64,000 nucleotides of DNA from Cordia subcordata (GCA_028554755.1 JAPTOF010000006.1:3590501-3654500); one strand, 5' to 3'; shown: positions 34,307-45,868, counted from the stretch's first letter. Notes: generated by a model not told the origin, from the sequence alone. A program made the numbers and translations.

Positions 34307-37300
34307 ATGAGCACATTAAAGGCTCAAACCGTTGCTCATAAAAAGTCTTGGAATTTGCACATTAAAGTCTTCCTCCTTCAGACAAACAACAACAAGAAGA
34401 GAACCGCCTCCCACCCACCATATTGCAAACCTCAGTCGGCCAGTTTTCCAAGAAGAGATAAGTCAGACAACAACAACAAGAGACCCGCCTCCCACCGGCC
34501 AGATTGCAAACCCCCCTTCGCCAGTTTCCCAAGAAGAGATAAGTCAGACAACAACAACAAGAGACCCACCTCCCACCGGCCAGATTGCAAACCCCCCCTG
34601 GCCAGTTTTCCAAGAAGAGATAAGTAAACACTCTAACGCCACTCTTTAACCGCTCAAAATCGGACAGAGAAAAACTCTTGTACTAGTGAAGATCAAATGG
34701 ATCATCAGCAACACAATCTCCCACCCCATCTACTTATCTTTCCTCTGCCACTACAAGGCCCTGTAAACTCCATGCTCAAGCTAGCAGAGCTAATCTGCCT
34801 TGCTGGCTTTCACGTTGATCTCATCCGACAGTCAGATTATAAGTTTTATTGGAGAGTGTACCATGCATATTTATATGTATCATTGCATAGGCTCTAAATT
34901 AGCGAAGTCTTCCCATACGTTTAAGAGTTGAGGGATGAAAGGGTCTAACCGTTGCTCATAAAAAATATGCACATTAAAGACTTCCTCCTTCGACATGAAA
35001 CAAGAGAGCCGCTCCCACCCACCGGGATTGCAAACCCCCTTCGCCGCTTCCCAAGAAGAGATAAGTCAGACAACAACAACAAGAGACCCACCTCCCACCG
35101 GCCAGATTGCAAACCCCCCCTGGCCAGTTTTCCAAGAAGAGATAAGTAAACACTCTAACGCCACTCTTTAACCGCTCAAAATCGGACAGAGAAAAACTCT
35201 TGTACTAGTGAAGATCAAATGGATCATCAGCAACACAATCTCCCACCCCATCTACTTATCTTTCCTCTGCCACTACAAGGCCCTGTAAACTCCATGCTCA
35301 AGCTAGCAGAGCTAATCTGCCTTGCTGGCTTTCACGTTGATCTCATCCGACAGTCAGATTATAAGTTTTATTGGAGAGTGTACCATGCATATTTATATGT
35401 ATCATTGCATAGGCTCTAAATTAGCGAAGTCTTCCCATACGTTTAAGAGTTGAGGGATGAAAGGGTCTAACCGTTGCTCATAAAAAATATGCACATTAAA
35501 GACTTCCTCCTTCAGACAACAGAAACAAGAGAGCCGCCTCCCACCCACCAGATTGCAAACCCCCCTTCGCCAGTTTCCCAAGAAGAGATAAGTCAGACAA
35601 CAACAACAAGAGACCCACCTCCCACCGGCCAGATTGCAAACCCCCCCTGGCCAGTTTTCCAAGAAGAGATAAGTAAACACTCTAACGCCACTCTTTAACC
35701 GCTCAAAATCGGACAGAGAAAAACTCTTGTACTAGTGAAGATCAAATGGATCATCAGCAACACAATCTCCCACCCCATCTACTTATCTTTCCTCTGCCAC
35801 TACAAGGCCCTGTAAACTCCATGCTCAAGCTAGCGAGCTAATCGCCTTCTGGCTTTCACGTTGATCTCATCCGACAGTCAGATTATAAGTTTTATTGGAG
35901 AGTGTACCATGCATATTTATATGTATCATTGCATAGGCTCTAAATTAGCGAAGTCTTCCCATACGTTTAAGAGTTGAGGGATGAAAGGGTCTAACCGTTG
36001 CTCATAAAAAATATGCACATTAAAGACTTCCTCCTTCGGACAAACAGAAACAAGAGACCCGCCTCCCACCCACAGTTGCAAACCCCCTTCGCCGCTTTCC
36101 CAAGAAGAGATAAGTCGACAACAACAACAAGAGACCCACCTCCCACCGGCGGATTGCAAACCCCCGGCGGTTTTCCAAGAAGAGATAAGTAAACACTCTA
36201 ACGCCACTCTTTAACCGCTCAAAATCGGACAGAAAAACTCTTGTACTAGTGAAGATCAAATGGATCATCAGCAACACAATCTCCCACCCCATCTACTTAT
36301 CTTTCCTCTGCCACTACAAGGCCCTGTAAACTCCATGCTCAAGCTAGCAGAGCTAATCTGCCTTGCTGGCTTTCACGTTGATCTCATCCGATGATTATAA
36401 GTTTTATTGGAGAGTGTACCATGCATATTTATATGTATCATTGCATAGGCTCTAAATTAGCGAAGTCTTCCCATACGTTTAAGAGTTGAGGGATGAAAGG
36501 GTCTAACCGTTGCTCATAAAAAATATGCACATTAAAGACTTCCTCCTTCAGACAACAGAAACAAGAGAGCCGCCTCCCACCCACCAGATTGCAAACCCCC
36601 CTTCGCCAGTTTCCCAAGAAGAGATAAGTCAGACAACAACAACAAGAGACCCACCTCCCACCGGCGGATTGCAAACCCCCGGCGCTTTTCCAAGAAGAGA
36701 TAAGTAAACACTCTAACGCCACTCTTTAACCGCTCAAAATCGGACAGAGAAAAACTCTTGTACTAGTGAAGATCAAATGGATCATCAGCAACACAATCTC
36801 CCACCCCATCTACTTATCTTTCCTCTGCCACTACAAGGCCCTGTAAACTCCATGCTCAAGCTAGCAGAGCTAATCTGCCTTGCTGGCTTTCACGTTGATC
36901 TCATCCCGATCAGTTATAAGTTTTATTGGAGAGTGTACCATGCATATTTATATGTATCATTGCATAGGCTCTAAATTAGCGAAGTCTTCCCATACGTTTA
37001 AGAGTTGAGGGATGAAAGGGTCTAACCGTTGCTCATAAAAAATATGCACATTAAAGACTTCCTCCTTCAGACAACAGAAACAAGAGACCCGCCTCCCACC
37101 CACCAGATTGCAAACCCCCCTTCGCCAGTTTCCCAAGAAGAGATAAGTCAGACAACAACAACAAGAGACCCACCTCCCACCGGCCAGATTGCAAACCCCC
37201 GGCGATTTTCCAAGAAGAGATAAGTAAACACTCTAACGCCACTCTTTAACCGCTCAAAATCGGACAGAGAAAAACTCTTGTACTAGTGAAGATCAAATGG

Positions 37301-38467
37301 ATCATCAGCAACACAATCTCCCACCCCATCTACTTATCTTTCCTCTGCCACTACAAGGCCCTGTAAACTCCATGCTCAAGCTAGCAGAGCTAATCTGCCT
37401 TGCTGGCTTTCACGTTGATCTCATCCGACAGTCAGATTATAAGTTTTATTGGAGAGTGTACCATGCATATTTATATGTATCATTGCATAGGCTCTAAATT
37501 AGCGAAGTCTTCCCATACGTTTAAGAGTTGAGGGATGAAAGGGTCTAACCGTTGCTCATAAAAAATATGCACATTAAAGACTTCCTCCTTCAGACAACAG
37601 AAACAAGAGACCCGCCTCCCACCCACCAGATTGCAAACCCCCCTTCGCCAGTTTCCCAAGAAGAGATAAGTCAGACAACAACAACAAGAGACCCACCTCC
37701 CACCGGCCAGATTGCAAACCCCCCCTGGCCAGTTTTCCAAGAAGAGATAAGTAAACACTCTAACGCCACTCTTTAACCGCTCAAAATCGGACAGAGAAAA
37801 ACTCTTGTACTAGTGAAGATCAAATGGATCATCAGCAACACAATCTCCCACCCCATCTACTTATCTTTCCTCTGCCACTACAAGGCCCTGTAAACTCCAT
37901 GCTCAAGCTAGCAGAGCTAATCTGCCTTGCTGGCTTTCACGTTGATCTCATCCGACAGTCAGATTATAAGTTTTATTGGAGAGTGTACCATGCATATTTA
38001 TATGTATCATTGCATAGGCTCTAAATTAGCGAAGTCTTCCCATACGTTTAAGAGTTGAGGGATGAAAGGGTCTAACCGTTGCTCATAAAAAATATGCACA
38101 TTAAAGACTTCCTCCTTCAGACAACAGAAACAAGAGAGCCGCCTCCCACCCACCAGATTGCAAACCCCCCTTCGCCAGTTTCCCAAGAAGAGATAAGTCA
38201 GACAACAACAACAAGAGACCCACCTCCCACCGGCCAGATTGCAAACCCCCCCTGGCCAGTTTTCCAAGAAGAGATAAGTAAACACTCTAACGCCACTCTT
38301 TAACCGCTCAAAATCGGACAGAGAAAAACTCTTGTACTAGTGAAGATCAAATGGATCATCAGCAACACAATCTCCCACCCCATCTACTTATCTTTCCTCT
38401 GCCACTACAAGGCCCTGTAAACTCCATGCTCAAGCTAGCAGAGCTAATCTGCCTTGCTGGCTTTCAC
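34307..38467 (+). repeat. Tandem array: eight ~0.52-kb units of UGT-2 upstream region plus start of exon 1
   Basis: Start codons of the repeated UGT 5' end recur at 34697, 35219, 35746, 36260, 36777, 37297, 37824 and 38351 (spacing 514-527). Unit boundaries (AGGCTCTAAATTAGCGAAG) are at about 34889, 35411, 35935, 36447, 36966, 37489 and 38016. Each unit holds the leader, ATG and first ~38 codons (MDHQQHNLPPHLLIFPLPLQ... to GFH), then switches after GGCTTTCAC to a spacer (TTGATCTCATCC...) that ends the frame at ~65 codons. Only the eighth unit continues into a complete gene (UGT-2) at 38468. Within each unit an 81-bp subrepeat (CAGACAACAACAACAAGAGA...) occurs two times, and three times in the first unit. 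The UGT-5 upstream region at 46.9-47.15 kb has one. Confidence 0.95.
34380..34627 (+). repeat. Nested 81-bp subrepeat, three copies
   Basis: Copies begin at about 34380, 34466 and 34547, each running from CAGACAA(A)CAACAACAAGA to CCAAGAAGAGATAAGT. Later units of the large array carry two copies, and the related UGT-5 leader (about 46998-47070) carries one. The open frame through it (repeated ASFPRRDK) is a by-product. Confidence 0.9.
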
Positions 38468-40004
38468 ATAACCTTTGTGGTCACTGATTACATCCATGGC
38501 CGCCTGATGCGTCACTCCAACATTCAATCCCGTTTCGATCGACACCCGGGATTCCAGATCAAGACCATATGGGATGGCCTCCCTGAAGATCATCCACACT
38601 CTGGTGACCAATTCTTGGAGTTGTTTGACTCCTTGAAGACTAAAACCAAGCCACTCTTTAAAGATATGTTAGTTTCCGGTGGCCTGAGCGCTTCTCCGGC
38701 GACACGCCGGCCTGTTACATGTATTATAGCAGATGGGATCATGGGATTTACTTGCGATGTTGCTAAAGATGTTGGTCTTCCCATTTTTTATGTTCGTACT
38801 ATTTGTGTTTGTTGCCTTTGGGTATTCTTTTGCCTTCCCAAACTTATTGATGCTGGAGAGCTTCCCTTTAAAGGTATGTGAAACAAATTTTAACTCTTTT
38901 TATAATATTTATCTATTTTTTAATGATTTCATGCAATAGTAATTGAGAAGTCAATATCTTAGTCTCTTAATATGGCATTTTCAATCAAGAATTATGGCCT
39001 AGGGGTGAATTTTTTTTTGTCTGAGAGATGTAAAGCAACTAAACAAACTTTTTGTTGCAGACAATGACTTGGATACGCTAGTGAAGAATGTTCCAGGCGC
39101 CGAAAGTTTCCTCAGGCGCCGAGATCTTCCTGGATTCTGTCGCTCCGGTGACGTATCGATCATGGAGATCCAGCTCTTCAAGACAGAAGCCCAAGAGAAC
39201 GCACGAGCCGATGGTCTAATCCTGAATACATTTGAAGAGCTGGAAGGGCCAATTCTTGACCAAATGCGCACCGTCTGTCCAAATCTATACCCTATCGGAC
39301 CCTTCCACGCGCACCTGAAAACCAAACTAGCAGCCGGAGCAATGTTGCCAGAGCCAACTTCGTCGAACAGCATGTGGGAGGAAGACAAGAACTGCATTAA
39401 TTGGTTGGATAAACAAACAAAGAAATCAGTGATCTATGATAGCTTTGGAAGCATTGCAACATTGACAAAGGACCAACTGATGGAGTTTTGGCATGGTTTA
39501 GTCAATAGTGGGATACGGTTCTTGTGGGTTATTAGGCCGGACTCTATAGCCGGAAAAGATTGGGAGAAGGATATTCCGGTGGAACTTTCCGAGGGCACAA
39601 AGGAGAGAGGGTATATCGCGGGTTGGGCGCCGCAAGAACAGGTCTTGGCGCATTCGGCTGTGGGTGGATTTTTAACTCATAGCGGGTGGAATTCAACCGT
39701 GGAGAGTGTATTTGAAGGTGTACCCATGATATGCTGGCCTTATTTTGTGGATCAACAAGTGAATAGTAGATTCGTGGAGGCGTTTTGGAAGCTTGGATTG
39801 GACATGAAAGATACTTGTGATAGAGCTATAGTTGAAACAATGGTGAGGGAGCTAATGGAGGTGAAGAAAGAAGAGTTCTTGCAGAGGGCAGAAACCACAG
39901 CCAGATTGGCTAAGGGATGTCTGAGTGAAGGTGGATCTTCTTATTGTAGTCTGGAGCGTCTGGTGAAGGACATTGAATCCATGACTGCAAAAGTTTGTGC
40001 CTAA
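38351..40004 (+). CDS. UGT-2: family-1 UDP-glycosyltransferase (488 aa), His-to-Pro at the catalytic position
   Basis: Exons 38351-38873 and 39061-40004, phase-1 GT-AG intron of 187 nt; 488 residues, the usual UGT length. PSPG box at about residues 363-406 (WAPQEQVLAHSAVGG...HSGWNST...VDQ), ending in Gln as in glucosyl-transferring members. The general fold and closest remembered resemblance (PLPLQGPVNSMLKLAELICL, NVPGAESFLRRRDLPGFCR) suggest the UGT709 / 7-deoxyloganetic acid glucosyltransferase-like group; the substrate is not known. The expected catalytic His is Pro22 (LQGPVNS), while Asp at the IADG motif is kept. Residue 301 is Asp in IYDSFGS where paralogues have Val. Its 5' end is the last unit of the tandem array, so promoter context is unusual. 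Confidence 0.85.
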
Positions 40005-41599
40005 TTGAGTGTGCTTTGTGATTTGCACTTTTAGCACCCAGAAAATTCGGGAATTTTTTCCCATGATTTTGGTACGGATATTGTATAAGCGAAAAGCACT
40101 AGAATGATTGAGGACTTAGCTAATGAATAAAAGAAGTAGTTTAAGCATTCTACTTGGTTAGAGTTGAAATGTATACATATGCTCTGCATTATGATGCTCA
40201 CTGTTAGCAACTTTCTAAATTGCCAAAACATTGCCGGAGTTGTCCCGAAAGGCACAGACCAAAGATTCGGAACAGAATTCTATGCCAGATTTTTTGGCAT
40301 TTCAGTGATAAATCTTATCACGTGTAAAGATGTTATGGGTACACCAGATGGTGAATCTGGTCTTAAACACACGTAATATAAATAAAATAAAAATAAATAA
40401 GGTTTTGAGTATTGAAATAAATAAGGTTTCGAGTATTGAACCATCTTATAATGTAAACTGCCCATCAAGCTAATATTAAGGAATTAATCGTCATAATTGA
40501 GATGTTTTAAGTCAAAAGACTCTTCCAATTGGTCTGGGGGTATTTTTCTTATGTTTTTGTATCCGTCTGTAATTGCATATTGATTGAAAACGATAAGATT
40601 CTCTCTTATCATTATTCTCTTATATGAATAAGCTAATATTAAGGAATTAATCGTAATAATTGAGATGTTTTAAGTCAAAAGACTCCTCCAATTGGTCTGG
40701 GGTATTTTTCTTATGTTTTTGTGTCCATCCGTAACTGCATATTGATTTAAAAGGATAAGATTCTCTCTTATCATTATTCTCCTGAATAAGAGTGAGAAAT
40801 ATTAATTATTTATATATGTGCAATATTATTTCAATCGTTTATGAAATTTAGAACTCAAGAAAAGTTAGTACTCGAAATGAGAAAAAAAATATTCTGAAAA
40901 AAAAAACATGATATGCTATATAAACATGAATAATTTTCTTACATAACAATATGAAAGGATCTTAATTCCATCTAACACTAATGCTTTGACCAAAATAAAT
41001 AAATAAATAAAACAAAAACCAGAGACCTGATCAACAATAATGCAAATTTTCCAAATTCGGCTAATCATCGAGGGCCCTCTGCTAGCTAAGGCATATCTGA
41101 GACTAGGTCCGTGAAATAATTAATTAGCAAATGAGATGTGCTTGGGCATCAGATGATAATCCTACTTTTATTATTGGTCAACAGTCAGAAGATATATACA
41201 GTCCGGATTAATTAACACTAAGCAAGAGGGCAAATTGTTCACGCCTTCTGATCACATCCTTAATAAGAGTCTCATTGGAGCATTGCTTCATAGTACTCTT
41301 TTCTCACTATTCCGCAATTCTTTAGACCGCACTGGCTGAATTTCCTTTTTCTCATTAAAAAAAAAACACATGTTCTGATATAAATCGTATTTGCCGACAA
41401 AAAGGAGGAAAAAAAAAAAGAAAAAAAAAGTGGACAAATTTTATTATGTTAAGGGCTCATAGAACAAATTTATGCAACACGACATTTTCCTCTTTTTTTT
41501 TTTTTTCTTTTTTGGCCCAGGTCAAATGCAACGTGGCATTTTATTTTTGGCCCATTTAGGTACTTTAAAAAGCAATTCCAAATAAAATAAAATTTCAAT
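40005..41599. other. UGT-2 3' flank with duplicated segments
   Basis: 40430-41130 repeats the UGT-1 3' flank (33735-34285). Within it a ~163-bp segment starting AAGCTAATATTAAGGAATTA is tandemly doubled (about 40467 and 40630). The remainder is AT-rich with poly-A and poly-T runs near 41405-41510. No gene seen. Confidence 0.6.
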
Positions 41600-42710
41600 G
41601 AGATAAAAGTGGCTTTCACGATCACATATGGCTAATGAAAAAAAATGTGCCAATTCAGTTCTCTCAAATCATTAGTCAATTTTGAATATGATAATTCAAA
41701 TTCAACCATGGACGTGAGATATAAGTGGCTTTAATGGTCACATATGGCTAATTAATAAAAATGTGCGGACTCAATTCTCTCAATCATTAGTGAATTTTGA
41801 ATATGACAATTCAAATTTTACTATGGACATGAGATACAAGTGGCTTTCAGTGTCACATATGGCTAATTAATAAAAATGTTCCAACTCATTTCTCTCAATC
41901 ATTAATGAATTTTGAACATGACAATTCAAATTCAATTATGTATTGCTGAATAATTAGATAATCATATCCTGTATATGTTTATCACTTTGTATTTATCACT
42001 TTGTATTTATCCTTAGCTATAGTATAGTTGTGTTTGCATTTATCCTTTGCTATGTATTTATCCTTAGCTATAGTATAGTTGTGTAATGATAATTATTGTG
42101 TAGTCCTACATGAGCTAGAGTTTTTTGTAAACTTTTGTTCTATCACATATTATAAATAATAGAATTTTCCCTGATGATATTACGGGAGTTTTTTAACCTT
42201 TACATGGTATTAGCTAGTCCAGGCTTTTTCCACAATTCTATTCTCCAACCATCTCCCACATATTCCCTATGGCAGACTTTGCTTCCACATCTAATGTTAC
42301 CCCACCTCCGCCTACTATTCCAAATCTCCCAATGATCTCAAATATTCCAAACCTCCCTATCATCTCAAATATTCCTCAAGAACTCTCTATTAAGCTTTGC
42401 ACAAGAACTCTCTATTAAGCTTGGCAGCACTAACTTTTTTGCTCTAGAGGAAAAATCAAATATACCCAGTTCTTCGTCCTTATGGTCTTCTTGGTGTCGT
42501 AGATGGCACCCTTCAGTAGCCAACTGCTCCAGAATCTGAGGTTGCTAAATGGGTTTAGCTTGATCAAATGGTATTGGGATGGATACAACTAGATTTCAGG
42601 GTCCTTCCAAATCAATTCTCTCAATCATTAATGAATTTTGAATATGACAATTTAAATTCAATTATGGACGTGAGATACAAGTGGCTTTCGCGGTCACATA
42701 TGGCTAATTC
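41600..42710. repeat. ~115-bp tandem repeats interrupted by a copia fragment
   Basis: Units beginning GAGATA(A/T/C)AAGTGGCTTT start at 41600, 41716 and 41831, with a further copy after the copia fragment (about 42613-42710, GAGATACAAG at 42672). Each contains CACATATGGCTAAT and GAATTTTGAA(T/C)ATGA. The duplicate upstream region at 57.2 kb lacks the array. Function unknown. Confidence 0.85.
41939..42610 (+). mobile_element. Truncated Ty1/copia fragment: 5' LTR, primer binding site and gag start
   Basis: A putative LTR of 266 bp (TG at 41939 to CA at 42204) is followed at once by TGGTATTAGCTAG, a close match to the initiator-tRNA-Met primer binding site of plant copia elements. An ATG at 42269 opens a gag-like start (MADFASTSNVTPPPPTIP), then a degenerate frame reminiscent of the copia N-terminal domain. 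The sequence ends abruptly at about 42610 inside a tandem repeat. No 3' LTR. Dead fragment on the plus strand, unrelated to the larger minus-strand element. Confidence 0.65.
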
Positions 42711-43115
42711 AGATTCAGCTATGGACCAATCAAATATAATAAATTCAATTAATTGGATTGAAATAGTTGGTGTTGAAAATATAATTCAGGACCACAAAGC
42801 TTGCCAAAATAAAGTGACCTTAATGTATTATGTTATCAAGTACCACACAATTATTTCTAATAGGTTTTCAACACGTCCGGTCGTGAAGCACACTCTATTT
42901 GCCAACTAGTAATTTTAAAATTAAATCATTAGCGTGTTTTCCGAGAATAACTAAGTATTGCACCTTGTCGTTATAAACACACATATATGCCAACAATTTT
43001 GCTATCACAAGATAGTATTAATTGAAAAAACCACCAAGATCATAATTTTCTGCCAAAGAGAGTTAAAAAAAAAGAAAAAAGGAAAAAATCTACCTCACTA
43101 ATCAAGCAAGTGTCC
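42711..43115 (+). promoter_or_regulatory. UGT-3 upstream region
   Basis: Near-identical to 57250-57658 upstream of UGT-7, so it belongs to the duplicated block. A short open frame inside it is not supported as a gene. A possible TATA-like TTATAAACA lies near 42971. Leader A/G-rich just before the ATG. Confidence 0.5.
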
Positions 43116-44698
43116 ATGGATCATCAACACCAAGCAGCTGCTATCACCCCTCACGTACTCATATTTCCTCTACCCCTGCAAAGCACAGTGAATAGCATGC
43201 TGAAGCTTGCAGAGATTTTGTGTCTCTGTGGACTCCATGTCACCTTCCTCAACACCAAATACAACCAACAAAGACTTGTGCGCCACACCAACATCGATTC
43301 ACGTATCAAACAATACGATGGCCGTTTCCATTTCGAGACCATCTCCGATGGCCTTCCAGATGACCACCCTCGTTTGGTCGAACACTTCCCGGAGATGTTT
43401 AACTCTTTGAAAACTATGGTCGAGCCATTTCTGAGAGAGAGGCTCAGTAGGTGTGATGGCGACGCTAAACGACGACCTGTGGTGACAGGCGTCATCGCGG
43501 AGGGCTATCAGTCTTACGCCATTGATGTCGCGAAAGAGGTCGGCGTCCCAGTCTTTGCCTTTGAAACGATTAGCCCTTGTTGCCTCCGGACTTACTTGTG
43601 CATTCCCGACCTCGTCCAAGCTAAAGAGATTCCCTTCACTGGTAGTGGTAGACTCAAATTATTGAATTTCTTTCATTAATTATAGCTTTCATTTTTTTTT
43701 TTTTTTTTTGGTTCTTCTCATCTAGTAAACAGTAACTCAACTTTGTTGTGGAAGGAAATGACATGGACAGAATGGTTGCAAGTGTTCCCGGGATGGAAGG
43801 TTTTCTCAGGCTTCGTGACCTTCCAGTTTTCTGTCGGGGAGATTACACCAGAGACCCTAACTTCCAGCTCGCCGTAAACGATGCCAACGGAGTCCAACGA
43901 GCCGACGGTTTGATACTCAACACGTTTGAAGATTTAGATCGATGCGTTCTCTCTCAAATCCGATCCAAGTGTCCAAATCTATACGCCATAGGACCCGTCC
44001 ACCATCATCTAACTGTAAGACTTGCACTTGAAGAAACGCCCTTGACGACCGATTCAAACAGTTTCTGGGAAGAAGACATCAGCTGCATGAAGTGGCTTGA
44101 TTCACAGCCTCCAAAATCCGTGATCTTTGTAAGCATCGGAAGCCTAGCGAGAGTCACAAAAGCCGTTCTCATGGAAGTTTGGCATGGGTTGGTGAATAGT
44201 GGAACAAGATTCTTATGGGTAATACGTTTAGATTCTGTCCAGGGAGAGATCTTGAACGATGAGTTTATCAAGAACTTGTCAGATGATTCTGGTTCAAGAG
44301 GGTGTATTGTGAAATGGGCACCGCAAGAGAAGGTGTTGGCACACGCAGCAATAGGAGGGTTTCTAACACACACTGGGTGGGGCTCGACGATGGAGAGCAT
44401 AGTTGAGGGAGTGCCAATGCTTTGCTGGCCACATGCATTTGATCAGCACCCTACTAGTAGGTTTGTGAGTGAGGTCTGGAAATTAGGGTTGGTCATGAAA
44501 GATGCATGTGATATATCAAGTGTTGAGAAGCTGGTGAAGGATTTGATGGAGACGAGGAAGGTGGAGTTCCGGGAATCCGCTGAGAAGATGTCGGCTGCGG
44601 CTAGGAAAAGCGTGGCGAGAGGAGGCACGTCATATCTTGAAATCGATCGTCTTGTAAGCGACATAAAAACTCTAGGCGCGCAAACGAGACGTGCATAA
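43116..44698 (+). CDS. UGT-3: family-1 UDP-glycosyltransferase-like protein (489 aa) with altered catalytic residues
   Basis: Exons 43116-43641 and 43755-44698, phase-1 intron of 113 nt; 489 residues, no breaks. ATG at 43116 chosen because MDHQ matches paralogues. The PSPG box at about 363-406 is present ([15 protein letters not shown]...FDQ). Three key sites differ from ordinary UGTs: the catalytic His position is Thr24 (LQSTVNS), the expected Asp is Glu129 (VIAEG), and the HCGWNS core reads HTGWGS (Gly385 for the nucleotide-contacting Asn). VSIGS also replaces VSFGS. The intact frame with concentrated active-site change suggests either a non-enzymatic or altered-function UGT, or an early pseudogene; sequence cannot decide. 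UGT709-like group by general resemblance. Paralogue of broken UGT-7. Confidence 0.82.
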
Positions 44699-45868
44699 TC
44701 ACACTACAAATGTGCACAAGATTGGAAACAAAATTGAAGATAATATAATTCATAGTTGACATTTGACAATGATAGCTGCTCTCAAGAAGAATTTGCTACT
44801 CCGGCAATGTTTATCTCCAAATTCATTTTATGCATGTCTCGATGAGTTGTTGCCAAAGGGTGATCCTTTGACATGTGAAAATAGAACGAATGCCTGAACC
44901 AAGAATGAAGTATTGACTTTGGAAGTTGGGTAAAAATCGTGACTTTTGAAAAAATTGTAATTGAGTTTTTTTTAAAGTTAAAAAATTTTTTTTTAAAGTG
45001 AGGCCACATTGTAAAAATGTGTCTTGCGGGCAGAGAAAAAAAAAAAAGTTCTAAGCCGACCATTATTTGTTAGGTTGTGAATTTGCTCGACTCAACTGTT
45101 ATAATTAAGGATTGGGGCGGGATTGGATTACGAAAGGCAATTCTGCTGACATGAGAATAAGAAGCAGAGAATAAGCAATCTCATGGCCGGTCTCGTTTAG
45201 CTTACAAAAATCTTTTGGATTGTCGAAAGCTGGGCCTGACCCGGTCTTACATCCTCAATAATCGAAACCGGGATGGAGACAGCAGAAGCATTTTTTTTTT
45301 TTTTCTAAAAAATTTATTTCCACCATGCAATAACTAGGTGAGTTGATTTTTGTAAAAGCTCAAGCTCTAAAAAGACTCGAATTTTAACTTTAAAAAAAAA
45401 TAAAAAGGCAAACTTCTCAAAAAGTAATTTTTTTTCAAAAATTATATAGAAGAGTATTTATGTTAAAATGTAATATAGACGAGCCTTAAGCTACCATGCA
45501 TTCTAAATCTTGATTTCCATTATCAATGGGTATATAAGAATGAATTTGCTCATAATGTGTTGATATTTTGGATGTGAGTAAAGATTGTAAATAATGAAAT
45601 AAGTTTCTCAATTCTTTCGTCAATCAATTAGTTTTTTAAATGAATATCCAGTTCATATTGTGAGATATTACTCAAATAAAATATATGCATCCTATCAACA
45701 AATTTGAAATATGCAGATTAAACTCTTCTTCCCTTTAGATAGGAACAAGAGCCCATCCCCACCAACCCCCACATGGCTCTAGTTTCAAGAAGAGATGAGA
45801 TAAGGAACACCCTTGATGCCAATATAGCTGAAAATCAGACGCAGAAAGAAACTTTTTACTGGCGCGCA
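44699..45868. other. UGT-3 3' flank and intergenic DNA
   Basis: 44699-45200 is duplicated at 63541-64000 (landmarks CACACTACAAATGTGCACAA and GGTCGGCTTAG/GGTCGGCTTGG). The rest is AT-rich leading to the UGT-4 remnant. No gene seen. Confidence 0.65.

Noticed and set aside
34307..34627. Open frame with repeated ASFPRRDK across the 81-bp subrepeats, as a repeat protein
   Set aside because: It follows from 81 being a multiple of three. It sits in the leader of a UGT gene, lacks conservation in UGT-5, and other frames are equally open.
34307..38467. CRISPR-like array
   Set aside because: Regularly spaced repeats, but the units are ~520 bp with coding content in a plant nuclear genome; no spacer structure.
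42568..42909. 113-codon frame upstream of UGT-3
   Set aside because: It spans the junction between the copia fragment, a tandem repeat and UGT upstream DNA. It has no ATG-anchored conservation with the paralogous region beyond chance.
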